Shown piece by piece: positions 11,733 through 23,437 of a DNA stretch of 64,000 bases. Made by a program: the position numbers and the translations under genes. The notes under the pieces were generated by a model. It was given only the letters and a program-made list of their open reading frames with translations. It ran no database searches and was not told the origin of the DNA. Where the stretch lies: contig JAUFSD010000005.1 in the NCBI GenBank assembly GCA_033030425.1, positions 434,001 through 498,000 on the forward strand, in the 5' to 3' direction. Numbering within the stretch: the first letter of the stretch is position 1; each line of letters begins with the position of its first letter. This stretch comes from Verpa conica. Lineage: Eukaryota > Ascomycota > Pezizomycetes > Pezizales > Morchellaceae.

Positions 11733-12561
11733 CTATTTCAACGCAGCCTGGAGAGTCTCGAGCACCTCGATCTCAATCTTAGCCTCAGCGATATCCTGTT
11801 CGCTCCCAGAGCCGTTCGCAATCTTGTTTGCCTCAGTCAGCTGTGCACGGACAGACTCGGCGCTGAAGTCCTCGAGAGGATAGGCCTCGACGGCGTTGAT
11901 GCTCAACTGGGAGTCTGGCTGGACAACGGCGAATCCACCGGAAACTGGTGATTGGGTCAATTAAGGATATTTTATATGTCCCGAAAGAAGAAAGAGAGAC
12001 GTACGGAAGAACTGTTTGTTGCCGGCAGAGCCCTCCTCAATGATCTCCATAAGACCAGGTCGGAGCTGCTCGATGGATGGGACGTGGTTGGCGAGAATAC
12101 CCATGTCGCCGGACTCAGCGGGGATGTTGACCTGGACACTGTAGAGGGGTGCTCGTTAGTATTCAATTCTTTTTTTTCTCTCTTTCTTATTTCCATTTGT
12201 CTTCCAGTTCACTACTATTATCTTCTCTTTCTTCCTAACTTTTTTTTGCCCGGTTGAACCCATTGTTTTATATACACCCCACCTCATCTCTGAAACAAAA
12301 TGCGGGGAGTAGAATCATCAAGGACCGCAATTGAAGAAACGTACACATCCGAAGCTTTGTAGATAGTCTATCAGCACAATACCTCGTTAGCAATTAATTC
12401 CTATATATCAAAAAGCAATTCTTTTAACCTACCTGATGCGGTAGCGTCAGCGACAACCGGATCTTATCAGCCGGTCCCGCAGCATCGGCATACGTCCTAA
12501 CGAAAGACCTGGTGGGTCTCGCACGAATCGCAAGTCTACTGACGGTTCGGAGAGTGTTCAT
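11733..12561 (-). CDS. ATP16: ATP synthase F1 subunit delta, mitochondrial
   Basis: Central-stalk subunit of mitochondrial F1Fo ATP synthase (bacterial epsilon). Exons 12561-12433, 12367-12345 (23 nt), 12138-12005 and 11944-11733 give 165 residues. The first about 22 residues (MNTLRTVSRLAIRARPTRSF) are an amphipathic, Arg-rich mitochondrial presequence. The mature part shows KIRLSLTLPHQTIY, VNIPAESGDMGILANHVPSI and GGFAVVQPDSQLSINAVEA, all typical of the epsilon/delta beta-sandwich, then a helical C-terminus. It shares a 289-bp divergent promoter with HSP10. Confidence 0.93.
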
Positions 12562-12850
12562 TTTGTTGTGAGATCGGGGGAGCGGAGTGGAGGGGGGGTA
12601 GTCGGTAGTCGAGTGATGTAGTTGGAAGTGGTTGTTTCGGGCGAGGGCGATTGTGCCGGGCTTCTGGATTATTCTGCCAAGAAATTTTTCTTTCGGCAAC
12701 GAGAGAAAGGTACAAAACCACCCATCTCATCCGTCATCCCCACGAGGAAGAAAAAAAACCTAAGCACTCGAGTTCTCTCAGCTACTTCGCCAATTCCCCC
12801 ACAAATAATTGTCAAGTTTGTTCTTTAATTGAATTTCTTAGAATTTCACA
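12562..12850. promoter_or_regulatory. Divergent promoter of ATP16 and HSP10 with a possible heat-shock element
   Basis: 289 bp between outward starts of two mitochondrial matrix genes. At 12662-12674 the sequence TTCTGGATTATTC has the TTC-nn-GAn-nn-TTC spacing of a heat-shock element, with one mismatch in the middle unit. Hsp10 genes are heat-shock induced in other organisms, so Hsf1 binding is plausible but unproven. Confidence 0.4.
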
Positions 12851-13346
12851 ATGGTAATATTGTTTCCTGCCCCACCAGGCATCGTAAAGTCTCACTCGCT
12901 GACCCCCACTAGGCCACTTCCCTCCGCTCCATCAAGTCTCTCGCCCCCCTCCTCGACAGAATCCTTGTCCAACGTGTCAAGGCTGAGGCAAAAACTGCCT
13001 CAGGAATCTTCCTCCCCGAGTCTACTGTTGAGAAACTCTCTGAGGCTAAGGTTCTCGCTGTTGGACCTGGAGGATTTGACAAGGACGGAAAGAGGATGGA
13101 GATCTCAGTCAAGCCTGGTGACCGTGTTTTGATCCCTCAGGTATAGTCTTCTTTTGTGTAATGGGGAGGAGAGCAGAACTAACAATGATTATTGTATAGT
13201 ACGGTGGAAGCCCAGTTAAGGTTGGTGAGGATGAGTTCCACCTCTTCAGGGACCATGAGTAAGTTTTTATTTCCCTCAATCTGGCATTTTAATGGAGTAA
13301 ATACTAACGAAATTCTTACAGACTTTTGGCCAAGATCAACGAGTAA
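12851..13346 (+). CDS. HSP10: 10-kDa heat shock protein, mitochondrial (chaperonin 10)
   Basis: GroES-type lid of the mitochondrial Hsp60 chamber. Coding exons 12851-12853 (the ATG alone), 12913-13140, 13200-13258 and 13322-13346 give 104 residues, the usual Cpn10 size. The product reads MATSLRSIKSLAPLLDRILV, then the mobile-loop region KTASGIFLPES, the roof loop GPGGFDKDGKRM, and GDRVLIPQYGGSPVKV to the end DHELLAKINE. An intron directly follows the start codon. The only other ATG frame reads into unrelated sequence. The gene is divergent from ATP16. Confidence 0.93.
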
Positions 13347-15204
13347 ATTTGTGCCAGGATGTAATCTAAACCAAAATAATCGGAGTTCTAGCAATTTTTA
13401 TATTCGTTATCTACCACTTTCTTGTACTTATTTTAACCCCACTACCTACTATACAACAATTTCCACTTTATGCGGGGATTTACTTAAATAGGACTGTACA
13501 GCACCTAGGGCTCAATATAAAAGATCTCTACTCCTATTCAAGTTCAGGCTCGAGATAGTAGACACTTGAGTTTTTTATTGTTCCCCATCACGTGTTTATT
13601 TCACCTAATAGATCTTCCCAGCTAGCTGATAAATTTACATCGTCACAGAACCATTAGCACCTAAGTCTCAACATAGACCTTAGATATGTTGTAGAACTAG
13701 AGCCTAGTTAACCCGGCCTTATTACGCACCAAAGAAATTTCTATGAGCGTGGGTGTAAATGGTATATACATGCATATTAAAACCATAGTCACGGATCATC
13801 ACTGAGAAGTGATTACTATTACCAACCATCCGAAACACCTAGACCTTCCCCTACCTACTACTTAATCCCTAAATACCTGACCCAGACCCAGATCTATAAT
13901 AACTCTTGGAACCTCCTAAGACTAGGAAGAAGCCCTGCCTGTGTAATTGACTATAAGAATATTTCTACATAATAACATAGGAGATGGTATTATTTACTAG
14001 CGCTTTTTCAAATATATGTATACTCCAAAATCAATCCTCCAAGGATGGTCTATAATTAAATTTATTGTTCTCAGCTCTCTGATACATACCCCATGACCTC
14101 AGTTAAGGTATACCCCTTACTAGATGATACAACTAGGGTTTCGTATTCTTTGCATTGGGAGTATCAAGTAAGTTTAGGTAAGTGGTACTTGTTATAATAT
14201 TTGACGATTGAACGGTTGGTTATCGTCAATATCGAGTGATAATGCATGACTAGAGTGTGTGGGATAATCTTTCAATATTTTGTATTATCTGTTTTAGTAA
14301 AATGATTTAGACACTCTATTTATACTCTTGTATTTATTAGATCTATAAAAACTACTCTACTCAAGCTCGAGTGGAATCGTATCGTCTCGTCTTTAATCAC
14401 TATAGAAATAGTACGGCCTTCTAAATATAAGTACCCACTCTATTATTGTTGTTGGTGGCTATCAAACAGGATAATTCCCTCCCCCCCCCCCCCCAAAAAA
14501 AAAGAATCACTCTAGAAATTTTATGGGTGATTCCACTAGGCTGGCTAATGAGCCATGGCAATTAAATGGAGTATGTCTTTGTTGTGCAATGCCTCATTTA
14601 TCTTAACACTAGCGTATGTATTAAAGTTACTGTGAGCCAATATATATGACCTGATCTGCTGTCTTTCGAATCTTATTGGAAGCACCTTAATTATTTCTAA
14701 TTGACTAATGAATGTAATCTCTTGCTTGAGTTCCTGGGAGGGTATATGAAAATCCTGTTGTAAAATGGGATATCTATTATTCAGAGACCAATTCATATAT
14801 CTGAGGCCCATATGACCCACATTATGCCTATAGGTCTCAACACACGGTCGCAGGCGGAAACACTATCGTTCCTACTTATATTACTAGGGAATTTTCCGCT
14901 AGTCTTATTATTCGTCAAATAGAGTGATGATAAATGGATTCGTGTTTCTTGCTAGAACCCCGGTATCAGGCCCTATAAACTGAAAGGGAGAATACTATAA
15001 CTTTTTCGGATTCTGTAATTGAGCTGAATATCATAGCGGTTTAGAAGAATGAAGAGCTTAGGTGTTGCTGTCCACGGGATTTCCCGTTATCGGAGCCCCC
15101 ACAATCCGATTAGATTTCAGCCTCTCTTACGCGTCGCCCAACAACTCACAAGCGCTCACGATTCACACAGCAATTCACGTTTTACCAGAGTCTTTACGGT
15201 CAAG
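13347..15204. other. 1.86-kb stretch without a recognised gene
   Basis: AT-rich DNA with frequent stops in all frames. It contains the homopolymer tract at 14481-14503 and, at its right end, the PPT1 promoter. A 91-codon minus-strand frame at 14545-14820 has no recognisable features. No transposon ends were found. Confidence 0.35.
14481..14503. repeat. Poly-C/poly-A homopolymer tract
   Basis: About 14 C followed by 9 A. A simple-sequence tract prone to length variation and assembly error. Confidence 0.8.
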
Positions 15205-16273
15205 ATGGTATTCATAGCTCTAGCCCTCCTTGTTTCTACAGCAGTAACACGTGCAACTCCTGTGGCGCCGTCGACAAAGCAGCTGCCGTTGGTGATATGG
15301 CATGGTCTCGGTATGTATATTTGAGGACTACAGTGGCGTAAGACTAACAATAGCGGGTTACAGGCGACACCTACGATTCCGATGGCATAACAAGCATTGG
15401 GGAACTAGCTAATGAGGTTTGTCCATTCACTACCTGCGTTCCACTGCTGCGACTGACACCAAATTATAGGTCCACCCTGGGACATTTGTACACTCTATTT
15501 ACCTAGACAAGGACCCGGGCGCCGACCGCTCAGCAAGTTTCTTTGGTCTTGTGAACGACCAGCTTGAAACGGTGTGTGAGCAACTAGCTGCTGTGCCTGA
15601 ACTCGCATCTGGCTTCAACGCGGTTGGGTTCTCCCAAGGTGGACAGTTCCTCCGCGGATATGCTGAGAGGTGTAATAGCCCGCCACTGAAGACCCTCATC
15701 ACGTTTGGGTCTCAGCATAATGGGATTGCGGATTTCCTAGGTGAATGTAAGCCAGCGGACTTTGTTTGCAAGTCTGCATCATCGCTACTACGGTCGAGCA
15801 AGTGGAGCCCGTGGGTCCAGAATAAGGTCGTTCCTGCGCAATATTTCCGCGATCCTGAAGATCTTGAGTCTTATCTGGAACATTCCGTCTTTTTGGCCGA
15901 TATCAATAATGAGCGCCTGTTCTCTCGGAATGAGACCTATAAGATAAATCTTGCAAGTCTGGAGCGGTTCGTGATGATCATGTTTGAGGATGATCAAACA
16001 GTCGTGCCGAAGGAGAGTGCATGGTTTGCTGAGGTGAACCGGACGAGTGAGACTGTGACGTTGCTGGAGCAGAGGCAGATCTACAAGGAGGATTGGATTG
16101 GGCTGAAGACTTTAGGGAAGAAGGGGAAGTTGGAGTATTTAGCTATTCCAGGGAAACATATGGAGCTGAGTGATGATGGTCTCAGGGTAATTTTCAAAAC
16201 GTACTTGGGACCAGGAGGGAAGAAGAATGGAAAGAAGGGTTTGGAGATGCAGAATGGAGGGGGGGAACTTTAG
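15205..16273 (+). CDS. PPT1: Palmitoyl-protein thioesterase (PPT1 family)
   Basis: Lysosomal/vacuolar enzyme that removes thioester-linked fatty acids from S-acylated proteins. Exons 15205-15310, 15364-15416 and 15470-16273 give 320 residues. Residues 1 to about 17 (MVFIALALLVSTAVTRA) form a signal peptide, which is why this ATG was preferred to the in-frame one at 15049. The core has LPLVIWHGLGDTYDSDG, then the nucleophile elbow GFSQGG (Ser about 108). A likely acid Asp is in FEDDQTVVP and a His about 283 in GKHME. Cysteines such as CNSP, GECKPADFVC match the family. The C-terminus ends in a Lys/Gly-rich extension. Confidence 0.92.
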
Positions 16274-16666
16274 GTTATTTTTATGGATATTTTTGTATTT
16301 GTGTTTGTATAACTAGCTGGTATGGAAATGCGGGAGAACTCTGGGCTTGAGTTTAATATTGATATCTAGGACAAAAGATTCTCTCTACAACATGCCGAGT
16401 GATAGACTGTGAATTGTATTTAATTGCTGCGATCCCCGTTACCTCGGCTCGGCCAAGCATTGCTCAATCAAATAAAATCCCGCAATCAAGACCCCTAGCC
16501 CATCACACGTTGTGTTCCCCTGAGCCCAACGGCTCTTCAGTTACCCGTCCCAATTCGTAATCCATCTGATTTGGCAGCCTCACACAAGCTGTCTCCTTTT
16601 TCCTCTCGTCCCTTTTTTCCCTCTCGAAAGATACCCACGAAGCTCACGAGCAACGCATAATTTACA

Positions 16667-18391
16667 ATGGATATTCACGAAGCCTACCAACTCCTTAACT
16701 CGACCGCGGAACAGCTCTCAACTCGCTTCCAGCAGGTTCCCGGCTCCGCGATCCTCCTCCGCTATGTTAAAAGCTCGTACCAGAATGACCCGGTCCGCAG
16801 CGTTGTCGAATTAGGACTCTTCTTATTCGCAGTGCGGTACTTGCTGGCGCCGCGATATAGCACGCACAAATCAAAAGCTGCAGATTTAACAGAGGAGGTG
16901 TGTTAATCTAGAATGTGAACTGCTTTAGAGGTAGAGGCTAACGACGCCGCTTAGGAAATCGATGAGCTAGTAGAGGACTGGACCCCAGAGCCTCTCGTCG
17001 CCCATCCCTCCGATCTCGAGGCCGCCGAAAACGAAAAAAGACCTGTAATCGTTGGCCCCACTGGCCCAAAAGTCAAGCTAGCCAACGGTCGCACTGTCAA
17101 CAATTTTGCTTCTTTCAATTATTTTAACTTCGTCTCTAATGAGATCCTAAAGGAACGTGCGATCCAAATTCTCCGGAACTATGGTGTCGGTGCTTGTGGA
17201 CCCCCAAACTTCTACGGGACTCAGGATGTCCACATGGATACTGAGAGGGACATTGCAAGTTTCTTAGGGGTGCCTAGTTGTATCCTCTATGCGCAGGCTT
17301 TTTCCACTATCAGTAGTGTGATTCCAGCTTTTTCAAAGAGGGGAGATATTATTGTTGCAGATAAGGCCATCAACTTTTCAATCCAGAAGGGTCTGGAAAT
17401 TTCGAGGAGTACGATTAGGTGGTTTGAGCACAACGACATGGAGGACCTTGAACGTGTATTGGAAAAGGTCAAGAAGGAGATGGCCAAGAAACCGCTTACC
17501 CGTCGTTTCATCGTCACCGAAGGTCTCTTTGAAAACACCGGCGACATGGTTGACTTGCCCAAGATCGTAAGTTTTTTTCTTCTCTAGAGAAAGACAAAAA
17601 ACCACATTCCCTAACATTATAACCCACAGATTGAACTCAAACAACGCTACAAGTACCGTCTCATCCTTGACGAAACACATTCCTTCGGTACCCTTGGCCG
17701 TACTGGTCGTGGCATTACAGAGCATCTCAACGTTGACCCCCTATCTGTCGATATGCTTGTCGGCTCCCTCTCCCACTCCCTCTGCGCCGGTGGTGGGTTC
17801 TGTGCTGGATCCCCTGAGATTATAGAGCATCAGCGTATTTCTGGGTCTGCATATGTCTTTAGTGCGGCTCTGCCGGCAATGCTTGCGATCACAGCGAGTG
17901 AGACGATAAAACTCCTTGAGGCGAACCCGGACGTCTTGACGACCCTAAGAGAGAACATTAAAGCATTCAGAAGTGTGGTTGATAGAAGTGAGTTTGTGAG
18001 GTGTACAAGCGACATTGAGAACCCTGTGTGCCTGTTTGTGCTACGTAAGGAGGTATGTGGTGGGATCGGAGATCAGGAGAGGCTGATGATGGATATTGTT
18101 GATGAGGTATGCTCTTTTCCTGCACTAGATATTTTGCCTTCTAAGAATACTCGCTAATGCTAATTCATGTAGTCAATCGCAAACGGCGTCCTTATCTCTC
18201 GTGTGAAGACTGTCCCAGAACCAAACAATGGCCACAATGTGAAGAAAGTGTGGAAACATGAAGCTGCATTCAAAGCCAGCATCACAATCGGACACACAAA
18301 GAAGGAAACGGAGAAGGCTGGGGCCGTTGTAAAGGCTGCTATTGCGAAGGTTGTAGGAAGGGTCAAGAAGGAGAGTAGGTTCTTGTCATAG
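16667..18391 (+). CDS. LCB1: Serine palmitoyltransferase subunit Lcb1
   Basis: First, committed step of sphingolipid synthesis (serine plus palmitoyl-CoA) in the ER, working with Lcb2. Exons 16667-16897, 16955-17566, 17630-18106 and 18173-18391 give 512 residues. A membrane segment lies near residues 45-61 (VVELGLFLFAVRYLLA). The alpha-oxoamine synthase fold follows, with NYGVGACGPPNFYGTQDVH; its Cys matches the residue mutated in human HSAN1. The place of the PLP lysine reads VGSLSHSLCAGGGFCAGS and has no Lys, which identifies Lcb1, not catalytic Lcb2. LDETHSFGTLGRTGRG is also typical. Confidence 0.95.
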
Positions 18392-19347
18392 AAGATCAGG
18401 ATGGGTATTATAGAAATGGGGTTCGGCGCCATGGAGAAAAGGCGTATAATGATAACAGTGGTTTTGGGGTTCAGTTTCTGTGTATTATTGTTATTACTAG
18501 TGGGAGTACGACGGCATGTTGTAATTCATAATGGCTAGATATAAATTAGATGGGTCTATAAGTAATGTAGATTTTTTTTCAGAGGGCTGTGTATTGTTTT
18601 CGCATGACTCTTGTAGTGGGAACTTTAATATACTGCTTTTAGAGGCGGATCATGATAATTTATAAGCCGCTCCTTAACTATATAACCCTCTAAATTGTTT
18701 TTCCCCCCGAATTACAACGTATAAACGAGTGATAATATATGATCTAATTATGCACCTTACTAAAGTGATTGATAGTTAGGACTTTTAATCGCTATTAGAA
18801 GTTATACCGATTAAAGCTCTTTCCTTTCTTACTAATATGGAGAGCGTAATAACAAGTATAGCGCACTAGTGTTATGTCTTGTTCTAGTAGTAAGGCACCC
18901 CCTAAGCATATTACTAGTCACCCTGCAAATGTGGTTATGCCTAGAAAATAAGTTCTTGCAAAAGTAAAATTATAACTGGTGCCTACACCGACTAAGCAAT
19001 AACCCTGGACCTTCACTCCTTACACTCTTTCACTATTATAATTTTTGCTTCTATCACCCGCCCAGCAGCCTGCTTAGATAGTTATTTTGGTAGATGTAAA
19101 ATCGTTCTGTTTGGTGGTGATACTTATAGATCGGGGGTGCTTGTTATCTGGTGTATTTATTCGGTTTCTGGTCTCTCATCCTATATATTGTTCTCTCGTT
19201 TCTAGAAACTTATAAGAAAACATATAATTTAAGCCTCTCTAGTGTTGTCATGAGCAGTACCCAATCAGCTCATACTACCACTATATAGCCTCCAACCCGA
19301 CCCTGCAGCGGACCTACATTTCCCCACCCTCCCCACCCCAGCCAACA
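18392..19347. other. Gap between LCB1 and IRC6
   Basis: 956 bp with the LCB1 3' UTR, AT-rich sequence and the IRC6 promoter. No gene or repeat recognised. Confidence 0.35.
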
Positions 19348-20420
19348 ATGACCGAAAAACTCCAAATATCAAACCCTCGTCGAATACTCCTCGTCGGCTC
19401 CGCCGATTCAGACCAACTAGTATTCCTTAAAAGTACCCTACTTCCAACCCCACATCTTTAACCCCGCTAACAATTTCCTCTAGCACTCACAGGCACCCTC
19501 CCACAAATAACCGGACCCTCTCCCGCCGGCCTCTCCCACAGCCTCCATATAAAAACCGCATACTACACTGTCGACGTCCCAATCTGGATCGACGAGATTG
19601 AACCAGAAAAGGAAGACGAATGGGTAGAAGGTTACCTCAACAAGGAAGCGAAAGAGGTACTAAAAGTCCTTGGTGGCTTCGTAGTCACTTTTCGGAAACC
19701 GCAGGATAAAGCTGGACTGGTATACTATTCCCCAATACCCGTGAAAGGGAGTATAGGATTATTTTTTGTCTTTGTCTTTGTTTTTGACGAAAGGAGATAT
19801 AGGATGCGATCAAAAAGACCCTCGCGGCGTTGCAGAAGGTTGTTAAAGCGTGTGGATACTCTTGGGATGGCGTGTGTTTAGCTGTGGCGATGCCGCAGTC
19901 GCTACGACCACATCTGGAAAAGGCTGCTGAGGACTGGGAGGACCTGTGTAGGGAGTATCAGTTTGAGTATGTTGACTATGAGTTTAAAGGTCGGAATGAC
20001 TATGGTGAGCCCGCAGGGATGGAGCGTGTACAGGAAGCTCTCGAAGCGAATGACTGGGGGGGTGATGATGACAATGCGTCGTTTGGATCATTTGAGAACG
20101 GGGAGGAAGATGATACAGACCCGCTCAAGTATATCGGGGATGAGATGGAGCGTGAGATGTTTGGACTCCATAGTGCGATATTCCCAGATGAAGGGCCGAG
20201 TGGGGGGGATGAAGAGGATGAAGAGATTCAAGTGGAGAAATTGGAGGCTATGATGATGAGGATGGCAGCACTTAAAGGTATTGCCTCAGGTATCATTTAT
20301 TGAATCTATAATTCGTGGGTATTCTAATATTACTGTCTAGACATGGGCGATGATGTATCAAAAGAAGAACGCCGGAAATTAGCCGCAAAAGCACTTGCAG
20401 ATGTCATGAAATCCTCATAA
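19348..20420 (+). CDS. IRC6: Irc6 / alpha- and gamma-adaptin-binding protein p34 family
   Basis: Exons 19348-19432, 19484-19719, 19803-20277 and 20341-20420 give 291 residues. The N-terminus NPRRILLVGSADSDQLVFLK is a GTPase-like P-loop region without the full Walker lysine. It is followed by IKTAYYTVDVPIWIDEI and CGYSWDGVCLAVAMPQSL, as in the p34/AAGAB family. This family chaperones clathrin adaptor subunits and in yeast is called Irc6. The C-terminal part is acidic and ends with a helical YIGDEMEREMFGL and a KEERRKLAAKALADVM tail. It ends 14 bp from the CTF4 stop. The symbol is a family assignment by pattern, less certain than for its neighbours. Confidence 0.7.
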
Positions 20421-20434
20421 CCCCCTCCCTTCTA

Positions 20435-23116
20435 TCAGTCCTCCTCTATCTCCATCTCCATAGTATTCCTCAAATCTCCAATTTTCTCCGCCAGGACCGT
20501 CCTTCCAAACCTCACTGCGACCTTAACCGCCAAGTCCAATGTCCTCTTCTGTCTAAATAACCCACAAATTTCCAGCGCTTTCGCACCGCGATCCTCATCT
20601 TGACACTCCATCCCTAATAGCTGTAATAGCGTTTTATCAATCATATTCTCCCGCCTCGTTCTCTCGATAACCTCAGCTGAAGTGGTTGTATGTGCTTCCT
20701 GTAGTGTAAGCAGCACAGATTCGCGGATATAGGTTTCCTCGAGTTTATCGGATTTTGAAACCTCGGCAGTAGCGGGGGAGGAGACGAGTGGGATAGAAAA
20801 CTCAAACTCTGAAAGGAGGGGCCGAGGGAAGTAAGGGTATTTTTCGCCACCCTGTAATATATAACTATTAGTAATATATCCCAATAAGGTAAACAAGGCG
20901 AAGGAGAGAGGAGGTACCTTAAGAATGATACAGTGAAATTTATCCTGCGCGACTGCTACGGGCCAGTAACTCTCCTCCTTCATCCCACTTGCCAATCGCT
21001 CCAAAAGCCTGGTATCCAACAATGGCACCCACTTCGCTTGTCCTTGTTGTAGCCAGTGTAAACACACCAAGAGGACTCCATCAGAGTCGTAAATGCAAGG
21101 ATCCTATCCGCGGTTGTTAGTATCACCACCAATCACCACCAGGGAAACTAGACCTACCCCATTATCTGAGAAAAAAACACTCTTGAGACTCCCGTCCACA
21201 GGGAGCGCAACAACATCTTCATTCTGTATTGTCTCGTCTCGCTTTACATCCTCAATGCTGTATAGAAGCTTCGTCTTCCCATCTGGACCAACCGCTCCAT
21301 TACCCAATACAATCACGTAGTCACGCCACGAAGCACAAGTGACAACAGGTGTATATTTCTGCCTCCACACACGGAATGGTATTCCAAATAATGTAAACAC
21401 CCTCACGTACCCCACAGATGTGCAGACGACAATGTAACCTTCACTCAGTGCAATACTCGTAATCTCTTCTCCCTTTGGCATACTGGTTCTCCAATCGCCC
21501 CTCGCGGTCCAGCTCTCATGTGGACGGTAGTATATCATTGCCTCATTCCCATCTTTTGGAGGGCACGAGAATAGCGATCCGTTTTCGTTCAAGCAGGCCT
21601 TATCGTATAGAAATGGGTCAGTGAAATGGAAGTCTCGGTAGTGCTCCCGATCATAGAACTCGACAGTGACGGTGTGGTGCGTGTCTTGGTCTACTGTCCA
21701 GACAAACCCGATGAGGTTAAGACATAGGTATCTTCGGGCCCCCTTCCATGGAGTACTTCCTGCCTGGAAGCTCTCGTGAATATCAGGTGCCCATATTTCG
21801 GCTCCGTAGGCTCTGCGTTTACCAACTGAAAGTCTTTCGAACGGCAGGCTCTCGGCAGGTCGTTTTTTGTTCGAATTAAGCTCTACATAGCCTGCTCCGT
21901 CGTCGTCAACAATAAATCCATCATCTTCTTCATCGTCAGCGGGAAGCAGATCATCTAGTGAGTCGTGAGAGAGACTACGATCGCGGCGTGTAGGAGGGGG
22001 TTTAGGGCGGGCTGGGAGTGTAAATTGATAGTTGCTGGTGAGGCTGTCGTTAATGAGAGGGGCCGGGCGGGTAGAGAGTTTTAGTAGCCATGACTGGTCA
22101 GAGGGAATGGGGGAAGGGAGTGTATAAAGTTGGCCCTGAGAGGTAGTGAAAGAGATTGTATTTTCGAGGGGGTGCCAGGCGAGGGAGAGGATATTTTTGT
22201 AATCGTATCTACGAAAGCTGTTAATATGTGGTAGATCTATAGTGATCGGGTGAGGTACTTTGTGAGTATTGTTTGAGTTTTACATTCCCAGATTACTAGC
22301 TTACCGTCCGTACCGGCAGAGGCGAGGAAAGCACCGTTGGGGGACCAGGCAAAGTCAGTAATATCTCCATTGTGTCCATTCGCGAATACCCGGTGTTTCC
22401 CCCAATTGGTTCTATCAACAACTACGAGTTCCCGGGTTGCTGTTTGCGCAACAAAAGCTCTCCCATCCGGATGCCAAGCAACCTTTGAGCTTGCTTCTGA
22501 ATCTTCCTTTAGTGCCTTGATAATTCCATCTATTTTCTTAACTAACTCTGGTTCTTCGGTAGACAAGGAATAGACGTATATCGTGCCATCAGTCCCAGAC
22601 ACAGCGAGATAGTTCCCAGATGGATGAAATGACACATGCTTTGCTGAATTTGTCTGCCCGCGGAGGTTCATAACCTTATGATTATCCTCGATGCTCACAA
22701 CCTTCACCACTGTCTCATCGCTCGCAACAGCAACCCAGAGGCCATCAGGCGATATTGACAGATCTCTTGTAGGCAGTGAAGTTCGGACAAGAAGCTGTGT
22801 GAGCGTGTTCGTGGTCATGGAGAAAAGTGAGACAGTGCCATCTTCTGCGGAGACGATAAAGCCATCATTAGAAGCCACGACACATGTCTTGCCATCTTGT
22901 GTATGTTCAATTGTCGCCGGTTCATCCTCAGAGGCAACGGTGTATTTTCGGATAACTTCGTTGTTGCCGACGGTGATTAAGTATTTCCCGTCGGGGGAGT
23001 AAGTCATTGACGTGGGTCCCTCGATGTCTAGAATCTTTTAGTATAGGAATCAAGCACTTAATGGAGGGTGGGGGCATACGAGCATATCGAGGGACGATAC
23101 GAGGCTGAGTAGTCAT
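20435..23116 (-). CDS. CTF4: Replisome adaptor Ctf4/Mcl1 (WDHD1/And-1)
   Basis: Trimeric hub that couples the CMG helicase to DNA polymerase alpha and to cohesion factors. Exons 23116-23080, 23027-22259, 22217-21158, 21103-20918 and 20851-20435 give 822 residues. The N-terminal WD40 propeller covers about residues 18-330 (SPDGKYLITVGNNEVIRKY, AWSPNGAFLASAGTDGKLVIWE, LAWHPLENTISF). An acidic linker is followed by the SepB/Ctf4 second propeller (EFYDREHYRDFHFTDPFLYDKAC, SVGYVRVFTLFGIPF, ILKGGEKYPYFPRPLLSEF). A C-terminal helical bundle ends TMEMEIEED. The HMG box of animal And-1 is absent, as in fungi. Confidence 0.94.
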
Positions 23117-23437
23117 AGCTGCGGTTCTCCTGGTTCAATGTTAATGACTAGTTATACTTATCCCGGTTTGTAGTCGGGTTCTTTAATCAGGAGTTGAACT
23201 GAGGTAACGCGTCGTGGAGCGCGTAAATTGGTGATTTGGCAGGGATTTCCCGTTACTCAGCGGGAACATTCACATCGAGTGACAGATGATGTTGTTGAGC
23301 CTCATACCCGGGTAACGCCTCATTTCTCAGTTACCCTGCGCTGGTGGGGCAGGAAAGTTCCCGCCAAGCCTCGATTTTCCTAAACTTTTCTCATTCTGCC
23401 TTTTTCTTCACCAACTAGCAACACCTACAACACCACA
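23117..23437. promoter_or_regulatory. Divergent promoter of CTF4 and the L1-domain gene with an MCB site
   Basis: 321 bp between outward starts. ACGCGT at 23207-23212 is a perfect MluI cell-cycle box, the site bound by MBF (Mbp1-Swi6) in ascomycetes for G1/S genes. A further GCGCGT-like sequence follows within 10 bp, and TTCCCGCC at 23358-23365 resembles an E2F-type core. This suits the replication gene CTF4. Confidence 0.45.
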
